Source: Lachnospiraceae bacterium (GTDB taxonomy: Bacteria > Bacillota_A > Clostridia > Lachnospirales > Lachnospiraceae). Taken from it: a DNA stretch of 5,239 nucleotides. The notes beneath the pieces were generated by a model that was given only the letters and a program-made list of their open reading frames with translations, did no database searches and was not told the DNA's origin. Positions 1-5,239 of the stretch are shown piece after piece. Where the stretch lies: the NCBI GenBank assembly GCA_031262285.1, contig JAISHZ010000099.1:1-5239 (forward strand), given 5' to 3'. The first letter of the stretch is position 1; every line of letters starts with the position of its first letter. A program made the translations under genes and the position numbers.

Positions 1-179
1 GTGATGGTGCCTTTTTCACGATTATAATCGCAAATGGTAAGTGGTATTCTTTCCGCTCCTGCGTCTGTTCGTACGATGACGAACTGTCCGGGATAACATG
101 ATTTTGCGATTCTTTCTGCTTCCACTTCCATTAGATAAATGTTTGCTGCCAATTCTTGATCGCTGACAATTCGATACAT
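1..179 (-). CDS. nfnA: NfnA-like ferredoxin-NADP+ reductase alpha subunit, N-terminal fragment (cut by window edge)
   Basis: Only the first 59 codons lie inside the window; the gene runs off the left edge. The product begins MYRIVSDQELAANIYLMEVE, followed by AKSCYPGQFVIVR (residues 25-37) and RIPLTICDY (44-52). This matches the start of the sulfide/dihydroorotate dehydrogenase-like FAD/NAD-binding proteins. PGQFV and the R-x-P-L-T segment belong to the ferredoxin-reductase-type beta-barrel that binds FAD. In the family (NfnA, formerly often named GltA or SudB), this subunit pairs with the iron-sulfur/FAD subunit NfnB. Together they couple ferredoxin and NADH oxidation to NADP+ reduction in the cytosol. 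The ATG at 179 is chosen because an AAGGAG lies 11 bases upstream, just after the preceding gene's stop; the 19-base gap suggests co-transcription. PyrK, the dihydroorotate dehydrogenase electron-transfer subunit, is a related alternative, but the IPLTICDY wording favours NfnA. The partner gene and the NAD-binding half cannot be seen. Confidence 0.8.
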   Translation of the reverse strand, partial: MYRIVSDQELAANIYLMEVEAERIAKSCYPGQFVIVRTDAGAERIPLTICDYNREKGTI

Positions 180-190
180 TTTGTTCTTTT

Positions 191-196
191 CTCCTT
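191..196 (-). promoter_or_regulatory. Ribosome binding site for the nfnA-like gene
   Basis: AAGGAG on the minus strand, 11 bases before the ATG at 179. It begins two bases after the stop codon (201-199) of the upstream zinc-ribbon gene. The tight arrangement supports translational coupling between the two genes. Confidence 0.7.
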
Positions 197-198
197 CT

Positions 199-1623
199 TT
201 ATGGGGTATTGTCTGATTCCATAGCGGGAGGAATCACTTCCAGTAACTGATACCTATTTTCTTGTTCAATTTGCAATTTATGAATTACGCTATCATAAAT
301 ATTGATGGCGTAATAGCTGCCCGTCTTCTGGAGAGTTCCCGTATCGTCAAAACGCATCTCGGCAATCACGTAACAATCTCCTCCTTCTCCAATATCCGCA
401 ACATACAGCACCTCGTAGATATATTGCTCGTACATACTTGCTTTTTGTACTGCCACTGCGTTTGTCACCAATTCTGTCGCCTTTTCGACAGTCAGATCTG
501 TTACCAATGTCAGTTGAAAGGTCACGTCCGTAATCTCTCCAACACTACCGTCGTCTTGAATCTGGGCAAATTTGTAGTGGCTCCTGCCGATTGGCATAGG
601 CATCGGCAACGCATATTGTGTCGAATGTAAGGTTGGATCTGTTCCGTCTGTCGTATAATAAACATTCCCATCCTTCGCATTAGTCACAGCGATCCACGTA
701 GGTTCTTGATACGTTCCTCCGGGAATGCTCAGTTTCGGTGGTGGAGCTTTGGGGATAACGATCTTGTATTCTTTGGTCACGCTATCGCTGATGATTCCAT
801 AACGATTTTCAAAGATCGCTTTCACGATATGATCTCCATCGTCCAGATAAATGAGGGAATCATATATCTTACTTTGCGTAGTGGGTTCACTTCCGCTCAA
901 GGTATAATAGATGGTTCCCTGTGCAGACGCGGTTAATTTGAGCGGAACGATTTCCGTATATTCCCCTTCCGGATAACTAAACATCGGAACATTCGCGATA
1001 TAATTTTGGTATCGATCCAATATATTGGCGCTGTTGCTCTCACTGATCAAAAGGTTAATCGTTTGATAATCTCCGCGATCCGCAAAAATCGCGATCAATT
1101 TGTCATAGGCGCGTTCCTGCTGCTCATTGGTCGCGCCTTCCTCACGCAGTACTTTACGAATCCAATATTCGTATTCTATTTGATTGCCAAGAAGTCTGTA
1201 ACATTCTGCTATATCAAAGAACAATTCCACATCTTCCTCTGTCAAAGCAAGCGCACGTTCGAAATACGAAATTGCTTTTTGATATTGTGCTTTGGACATG
1301 GCTGTTTGTGCACTGCGTTCTTGATATTCATAGGAATGGTACAAAACCAATCGAATCGTCCACCAAATGCCAAGAAGAACCAGGCATCCCGCAATCAAGA
1401 TAAGGACAATGCTTATTTTTCTTTTTTGAGGTTTCTCTTGCGCTACATCGACCAAATTTTCGGGGACATCTTCCGGTGTAAAAACGCTTTCCTCTTTCCA
1501 TACCGGATCTAGTTGAAAATCAAATGAAGGGTCGAAGTCCGGTACGATATGGATATCCTCTCCACACTGTTCGCAATAGAGAGAATCTTCCGGCATATCA
1601 GCGCCACAATTCGGACAAGTCAT
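199..1623 (-). CDS. Zinc-ribbon, single-pass membrane protein with TPR-like helices and two chitobiase-C-terminal-like beta repeats
   Basis: Specific function not recognised. The 474-residue product has these parts in order. A zinc ribbon, C3-x2-C6-x10-C17-x2-C20, opens the protein. An acidic linker (about 22-63) leads to a basic QKRK patch and one transmembrane helix (about 70-95). TPR-like helical hairpins follow (about 104-195; clearest is AQYQKAISYFERALAL). Two beta-sandwich repeats come next (about 213-290 and 296-370), carrying GTIYYTLSGSEPT and GNVYYTTDGTDPT, typical of CHB_HEX_C_1-type domains. A C-terminal domain (about 375-474) ends in strands such as SYYAINIYDSVIHKL and may be PepSY-like, which is a guess. 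The positive-inside rule predicts a cytosolic zinc ribbon, with the TPR and beta domains outside. The ATG at 1623 is preferred because GGGAG lies five bases upstream and zinc-ribbon proteins usually begin M-x-CPNCG. A GTG at 1653 is an in-frame alternative. The protein may sense or scaffold at the cell surface, but this is inference from architecture only. Confidence 0.88.
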   Translation of the reverse strand: MTCPNCGADMPEDSLYCEQCGEDIHIVPDFDPSFDFQLDPVWKEESVFTPEDVPENLVDVAQEKPQKRKISIVLILIAGCLVLLGIWWTIRLVLYHSYEYQERSAQTAMSKAQYQKAISYFERALALTEEDVELFFDIAECYRLLGNQIEYEYWIRKVLREEGATNEQQERAYDKLIAIFADRGDYQTINLLISESNSANILDRYQNYIANVPMFSYPEGEYTEIVPLKLTASAQGTIYYTLSGSEPTTQSKIYDSLIYLDDGDHIVKAIFENRYGIISDSVTKEYKIVIPKAPPPKLSIPGGTYQEPTWIAVTNAKDGNVYYTTDGTDPTLHSTQYALPMPMPIGRSHYKFAQIQDDGSVGEITDVTFQLTLVTDLTVEKATELVTNAVAVQKASMYEQYIYEVLYVADIGEGGDCYVIAEMRFDDTGTLQKTGSYYAINIYDSVIHKLQIEQENRYQLLEVIPPAMESDNTP

Positions 1624-1627
1624 TTCG

Positions 1628-1670
1628 GCTCCCATCTGCACACAAACGTACACTCTTTCACGTTTGGAGC
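1628..1670 (-). promoter_or_regulatory. Possible RNA fold covering the ribosome binding site of the zinc-ribbon gene
   Basis: In the 56-base gap after fhs, the transcript contains CAAACGT (1666-1660) and its perfect complement ACGTTTG (1649-1643), separated by 10 bases. Immediately outside the left arm, GCTC (1670-1667) can pair with GAGC (1631-1628), which includes most of the GGGAG ribosome binding site. There is no trailing U-run, so it is not an intrinsic terminator. A ribosome finishing fhs at 1680 would cover part of the left arm, so the fold could couple the two genes' translation. This was found by eye; no energy was calculated. Confidence 0.35.
1629..1633 (-). promoter_or_regulatory. 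Ribosome binding site that decides the start of the zinc-ribbon gene
   Basis: GGGAG on the minus strand, five bases before the ATG at 1623. No comparable purine-rich site sits at a good distance from the in-frame GTG at 1653 or the ATG at 1635, so this site fixes the shorter start. Confidence 0.6.
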
Positions 1671-1679
1671 TCGCTTTGA

Positions 1680-3398
1680 TTAAAACAACCCAACCGTCCT
1701 ATCACTCTCATCTACACCGATACGATGCGCCGCCGGTGATTTGGGTAGTCCCGGCATCGTCATAATCGAGCCCATCAGCACGACCACAAATCCGGCTCCC
1801 GCAGAAACATACGCTTCCCTCACTTCTATCGTAAACCCGCTGGGTCTCCCCAAAAGAGCCGGATCGTCAGACAGGGAATATTGTGTCTTGGCGATACACA
1901 CCGGCAGATTGCCAAACCCCTGTTCCTCTAAGCGTGCCAGTTGTTTCAACGCATCTTTTGAAAAAAGAACCTCGTACGCTCCGTATATTTTATCCGAGAT
2001 GATTCGGATTTTTTGCTCCAAAGTTGCTTCAAGGGGGTATAAAAATTGAAACTTAGCCGGTTCCATGGCGGGTTGCTCATCCTCCATCACAGAAAGAACC
2101 TGCTTGGCAAGATCGATTCCACCCTCTCCTCCCATCTCCCATACTTTGGAAAGAGCAAAGCCACATTTTCTACTCTCACAGAATTCTTTGACATACGCCG
2201 TTTCCTCTATCGAATCAGTCGCAAATGCATTGAGCGTTACCACAATCGGAATACCGTATGCTTTGAGATTTTCCATGTGTTTTTCAAGATTGACGATCCC
2301 GCGTTGTAACGCACGCAGATTGGGTTTGGATAAGTTTGCCTTACGAACACCACCATTGTATTTCAAGGCTCTGATCGTCGCCACCAACACAACAACGTCC
2401 GGAGTCAACTGCCCAATCCTACATTTGATATCAAAAAACTTTTCAGCGCCCAGATCGGCTCCAAATCCTGCTTCTGTAATGCAATAATCCGCAATCGATA
2501 TCGCCGCTTTGGTAGCGCGGATGGAGTTGCAGCCATGAGCAATATTCGCAAACGGTCCCCCGTGAATCAATGCGGGGGTATGCTCCAATGTCTGAATCAA
2601 ATTGGGCTTGATCGCGTCTTTGAGTAGAGCTGACATCGCTCCTACCGCCTGTAAATCTTGCGCCGTTACCAGCTTTTTGTTTCGATCATAGGCTACGACG
2701 ATACGTGCCAAACGTTTCTGCAAATCTTCGGGATCCTCTGCCAGACATACGATCGCCATGATCTCACTGGCGGCGGTAATCACTACTCGATCTTCTCTTG
2801 TCACACCGTTTTCGCTCCCGCCCAAACCTACAACAATGTGGCGCAGTGAGCGATCGTTCATATCCATACACCGTTTCCAGATAATCTGCTCCGGATCAAT
2901 CATCAGTTCATTGCCTTGGTGTATGTGATTGTCCAAGAGGGCTGCCAACAGATTGTTCGCAGTCGTGATGGCGTGAAAATCACCATTAAAATGTAAATTT
3001 AAATCATCCATAGGGGCAACTTGCGCATATCCGCCACCTGCGGCTCCCCCCTTGACCCCAAAGCAAGGTCCCAGAGACGGTTCTCTGATCGCTATAACCA
3101 CATTCTTACCCAATTGTTGAAACGCATCTCCCAAGCCGACAGTCGTCGTCGTTTTGCCCTCACCCGCCGGTGTCGGATTGATCGCAGTCACCAAAATAAG
3201 CTTTCCTTTTTTCTGATCTTTGATTTTTCGCAAAAAAGGTTCTGCCAATTTGGCTTTGTATTTACCATAAGTATCATAATCATCTTCTTCAAGTCCCAAT
3301 GACTGCGCTACTTTCGCAATCGGTAACAGCGTCGCTGCTTGTGCAATTTCGATGTCTGATGTAGGTTTTTGGTTAGTATTAGGGTTCTCATTTCCCAT
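1680..3398 (-). CDS. fhs: Formate-tetrahydrofolate ligase (10-formyl-THF synthetase)
   Basis: Cytosolic enzyme that joins formate to tetrahydrofolate at the cost of ATP, giving 10-formyl-THF. In anaerobes it feeds purine and other C1 synthesis, and acetogens use it in the methyl branch of the Wood-Ljungdahl pathway. The 572-residue product is full length (family about 555-560) and shows every signature. There is a P-loop TPAGEGKTT (76-84, with K82), REPSLGP (105-111), [11 protein letters not shown] (114-124), the [12 protein letters not shown] segment (279-290), [12 protein letters not shown] (339-350) and the terminal [13 protein letters not shown] (545-557). From memory of the Moorella thermoacetica enzyme, K74, R97, F384 and W412 (P-loop, formyl-phosphate and folate contacts) correspond to K82, R105, F392 and W420 here, a constant offset of 8. 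That offset comes from a slightly longer polar N-terminus before SDIEIAQAA. The ATG at 3398 follows an AGGAAGGAG site and no other start fits. It lies 62 bases after ftsK and 56 before the zinc-ribbon gene. Whether it works in acetogenesis or only in biosynthesis cannot be told here. Confidence 0.98.
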   Translation of the reverse strand: MGNENPNTNQKPTSDIEIAQAATLLPIAKVAQSLGLEEDDYDTYGKYKAKLAEPFLRKIKDQKKGKLILVTAINPTPAGEGKTTTTVGLGDAFQQLGKNVVIAIREPSLGPCFGVKGGAAGGGYAQVAPMDDLNLHFNGDFHAITTANNLLAALLDNHIHQGNELMIDPEQIIWKRCMDMNDRSLRHIVVGLGGSENGVTREDRVVITAASEIMAIVCLAEDPEDLQKRLARIVVAYDRNKKLVTAQDLQAVGAMSALLKDAIKPNLIQTLEHTPALIHGGPFANIAHGCNSIRATKAAISIADYCITEAGFGADLGAEKFFDIKCRIGQLTPDVVVLVATIRALKYNGGVRKANLSKPNLRALQRGIVNLEKHMENLKAYGIPIVVTLNAFATDSIEETAYVKEFCESRKCGFALSKVWEMGGEGGIDLAKQVLSVMEDEQPAMEPAKFQFLYPLEATLEQKIRIISDKIYGAYEVLFSKDALKQLARLEEQGFGNLPVCIAKTQYSLSDDPALLGRPSGFTIEVREAYVSAGAGFVVVLMGSIMTMPGLPKSPAAHRIGVDESDRTVGLF

Positions 3399-3409
3399 TC
3401 TGTTACGTT

Positions 3410-3418
3410 CTCCTTCCT
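3410..3418 (-). promoter_or_regulatory. Ribosome binding site for fhs
   Basis: AGGAAGGAG on the minus strand, its 3' G 11 bases from the ATG at 3398. It confirms that fhs starts there, with the extra polar N-terminal residues included. A second purine-rich stretch, AAGGAAGG, lies just after the ftsK stop but is too far from the start to serve it. Confidence 0.7.
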
Positions 3419-3460
3419 ACGTTGGTATCGTATGTTGCTGCCGGTTCCTTCCTTGGAAAT

Positions 3461-5239
3461 TTATATAAGATCTTTGCTTTCCGACTGAAGCATTTCTTCG
3501 AATTGTACTAATGTCATCAGTACTTTCCTGGGCTTTGTGCCTTCCTCTTCTCCTACGACGCCATAGAGGCAAAGTTGATCCATGATTCTGGCAGCACGGT
3601 TAAATCCGATTTTCAAGACACGTTGGAGCATCCCGATGGAGGCTTTCTCCTTGCCAATGATAAATCGCCCGGCTTCTTCAAAATATTCGTCACGATCCCC
3701 TTCTCCTCCACTGCCATCCATAGAGGTACTGCCAATATTCATAATTCGGCTCTCGACTTCTTCTGCGTAACTACTGCCACTCATCTGGTTTTTCACAAAA
3801 TCTACGACATCAGAGACTTCTTTGTCCGAAACAAATGCTCCTTGGATACGCGCCGGTTTGGAATATCCTTGCGGATAAAACAACATATCTCCTTTTCCCA
3901 ACAGTCGTTCCGCACCGTTCATATCCAGAATCGTCCTGGAATCCACACCGCTTGAGACCGCGAACGCAGCGCGACTGGGCATATTGGCTTTGATCAATCC
4001 GGTAATGACATCCACACTGGGGCGCTGTGTGGCAATGATCAAATGAATCCCGGCGGCTCTTGCCAACTGTGCCAAACGACAAATGGACTCTTCAACTTCT
4101 CCCGGCGACACCATCATCAAGTCTGCCAATTCATCTACGATGATGACGATCTGCGGCAACTTCTCGGGAGCATCGTCATGCCCTTCCGCTCGGAGGACTT
4201 CCGTCTTTTGATTATACCCTTTAAGATCCCGCACATTAAAATCTGCGAATTTTTTGTATCGATCCGTCATCTCGGACACTCCCCAGTGCAGCGCAGCAGC
4301 AGCTTTCTTAGGATCTGTCACGACCGGGATCAAAAGATGGGGAATCCCATTGTACACGCTTAATTCCACCACCTTGGGGTCTATCATGATCAGTTTGACA
4401 TCATTAGGGTGTCCTTTGTACAAGATACTCATGATGATGGTATTGATACATACCGATTTCCCGGAGCCTGTCGCTCCCGCGATCAACATATGCGGCATTT
4501 TGGCAATGTCTGCCACTACCACCTTGCCGCCGATATCCCTGCCTACCGCAAATGCCAAGTTGGAAGGGAATTCCTTAAATTCCTTTGACGCTAACATTTC
4601 CCGCAATCCCACCATGGTGTTTTCCTTGTTGGGCACTTCAATACCGATCGCCGCTTTCCCTGGAATCGGTGCTTCCATACGAATATCTGTCGCCGCCAAG
4701 TTTAATTTAATATCGTCTGTCAAACTAACGATTTTGCTGACTTTGACTCCTTGTTCCGGTTGAAGTTCATACCGTGTCACACTAGGCCCTTGACTGACAT
4801 CTGTGACTGTCACGTGAACCCCGAAAGTCGCCAATATCTGCTGTAACCGAACGGCCGTGTCACGAAGTTCTCTGGACGAATTGCCGGATTTGCGCTCGCT
4901 TGCCGTCAGCTTCGATAAGGGCGGAAATTGATAATTTTTCGGTATCATAGCAGTCGTACGATTTGTCGTCTTTTCATTTCCTGTGGTCGTGTGTGCGGTA
5001 GGTTTGTTAGCATTCGTGTTGGTGCTGACTGTTCGACTTTGATTGGTCTGTGCCGTCTCTTGTTTTAAGTTTATCGTTTCGTATGGATTGATGTCCGGAT
5101 CAGGTTCTTCCGCCGTCGCTCCAAACTGAACGGTATCCGCATATGGTACATCCGTCGTTGTTTCGAATTGCTCCGTTGCTTCAAACTGCTCCGTTGCTTC
5201 GAATTGCTCCGTTGTTTCATATGGCATCGAATCTTCTTC
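3461..5239 (-). CDS. ftsK: DNA translocase FtsK/SpoIIIE family, C-terminal motor part (5' end beyond window)
   Basis: ATP-driven hexameric pump that moves double-stranded DNA at the division septum during chromosome segregation, or into the forespore if the SpoIIIE role applies. The frame stays open to the right edge (E-E-D-S before the Met at 5227), with no ribosome binding site at that ATG. No membrane helices are present, so the real start and membrane domain are almost certainly outside. Numbered from that Met, residues 1-95 are a disordered linker with ATEQFE repeats and an N/T-rich stretch. An alpha domain follows (about 97-215; [27 protein letters not shown]). The RecA-like beta motor comes next, with Walker A GATGSGKS (251-258) and Walker [11 protein letters not shown] (361-370, D365/E366), then [21 protein letters not shown] (399-419) and [21 protein letters not shown]. 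The gamma winged-helix (about 516-580; [21 protein letters not shown]) should read polar DNA guide motifs. All motor motifs look intact. FtsK and SpoIIIE roles cannot be separated from this part alone. Confidence 0.96.
   Translation of the reverse strand, partial: EEDSMPYETTEQFEATEQFEATEQFETTTDVPYADTVQFGATAEEPDPDINPYETINLKQETAQTNQSRTVSTNTNANKPTAHTTTGNEKTTNRTTAMIPKNYQFPPLSKLTASERKSGNSSRELRDTAVRLQQILATFGVHVTVTDVSQGPSVTRYELQPEQGVKVSKIVSLTDDIKLNLAATDIRMEAPIPGKAAIGIEVPNKENTMVGLREMLASKEFKEFPSNLAFAVGRDIGGKVVVADIAKMPHMLIAGATGSGKSVCINTIIMSILYKGHPNDVKLIMIDPKVVELSVYNGIPHLLIPVVTDPKKAAAALHWGVSEMTDRYKKFADFNVRDLKGYNQKTEVLRAEGHDDAPEKLPQIVIIVDELADLMMVSPGEVEESICRLAQLARAAGIHLIIATQRPSVDVITGLIKANMPSRAAFAVSSGVDSRTILDMNGAERLLGKGDMLFYPQGYSKPARIQGAFVSDKEVSDVVDFVKNQMSGSSYAEEVESRIMNIGSTSMDGSGGEGDRDEYFEEAGRFIIGKEKASIGMLQRVLKIGFNRAARIMDQLCLYGVVGEEEGTKPRKVLMTLVQFEEMLQSESKDLI
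5157..5210 (-). repeat. 18-bp tandem repeat, three copies, coding for ATEQFE units in the FtsK linker
   Basis: Plus-strand units are 5157-5174, 5175-5192 and 5193-5210, each of the form gttg(t/c)ttc(g/a)aa(t/c)tgctcc. Units 1 and 3 differ at one base and unit 2 differs at two or three. They encode TEQFEA-type hexapeptides in frame. A degenerate unit (PYETT) adjoins at 5211-5225, and TVQFGAT (encoded near 5108-5134) looks like a further worn copy. The array may continue past the window edge. Confidence 0.85.

Noticed and set aside
1624..1653. GTG at 1653 as the start of the zinc-ribbon protein
   Set aside because: It would add MYVCVQMGAE before the usual M-x-CPNCG start and lies within the inverted-repeat region. 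It has no well-placed ribosome binding site, whereas GGGAG sits five bases before the ATG at 1623.
1765..1767. Serine before IMTMPGLPK in Fhs (GSIM, where many relatives have GDIM or GEIM)
   Set aside because: The position varies in the family; the Moorella enzyme has alanine there as I recall it. It is not a lost catalytic residue.
262..2487. Several plus-strand open frames (262-630, 706-936, 1006-1512, 1741-2049, 2046-2309, 2065-2487)
   Set aside because: All lie antisense to the zinc-ribbon gene or fhs, whose proteins have clear family motifs. Their translations show no recognisable domain, and their compositions are typical of antisense shadows.
3357..3398. Longer N-terminus of Fhs as a novel extension
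   Set aside because: About eight residues longer than the Moorella enzyme, as I recall it, and simply polar. This is within normal family variation.
3399..3480. Promoter or terminator between ftsK and fhs
   Set aside because: TTATATAA at the end of ftsK resembles a -10 element, but no good -35 box lies at the right distance. No stem followed by a T-run is present in the 62-base gap.
3575..4763. Open frames overlapping ftsK (plus 3575-3955, 3582-3770, 4043-4363, 4254-4763; minus 3810-4082)
   Set aside because: They overlap the conserved FtsK motor and gamma domain in other frames and encode no recognisable motif.
5225..5227. ATG at 5227 as the true start of ftsK
   Set aside because: There is no ribosome binding site before it, the frame is open to the window edge, and the ATG falls inside a degenerate copy of the linker repeat. 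The membrane domain expected of FtsK is missing, so the gene is taken as 5'-partial.

Overview
This window is a same-strand cluster in which every supportable gene reads on the minus strand, from high to low coordinates. It looks like a Clostridia-class Firmicute, possibly a gut-type Oscillospirales/Ruminococcaceae relative. The reasons are AAGGAG-type ribosome binding sites, a moderate base composition, an FtsK motor with clostridial-style wording, an anaerobe-type formate-tetrahydrofolate ligase, and an NfnA-type flavoprotein. The lineage is inferred from remembered family resemblance, not from a search.

Layout in transcription order. (1) 5239-3461: the C-terminal part of a DNA translocase FtsK/SpoIIIE. 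It has a repetitive N/T/E/Q-rich linker, the alpha/beta motor with Walker A and B motifs, and the gamma winged-helix. Its membrane-spanning N-terminus would lie beyond the right edge. (2) 3398-1680: complete formate-tetrahydrofolate ligase (fhs) with intact nucleotide- and folate-binding signatures. (3) 1623-199: a 474-residue membrane protein with no recognised specific function. It has an N-terminal zinc ribbon, one transmembrane helix, TPR-like helices, two chitobiase/hexosaminidase-C-terminal-like beta repeats and an unassigned C-terminal domain. (4) 179-1: the first 59 codons of an NfnA-like ferredoxin-NADP reductase alpha subunit, cut by the left edge.

The gaps are 62, 56 and 19 bases. 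None holds a convincing terminator or promoter, so the four genes are probably one transcriptional unit or at least read through. fhs (formate entry into the C1-folate pool) and nfnA (ferredoxin/NADH/NADPH balancing) fit together as anaerobic C1 and redox metabolism. FtsK (chromosome segregation) and the zinc-ribbon membrane protein have no obvious link to them.

No RNA gene, mobile element, CRISPR array or origin was seen. The most unusual items are the zinc-ribbon/TPR/beta-repeat membrane protein, a possible RNA fold that would hide its ribosome binding site, and an 18-bp tandem repeat in the FtsK linker. I did not find evidence of a wholly new biological system.
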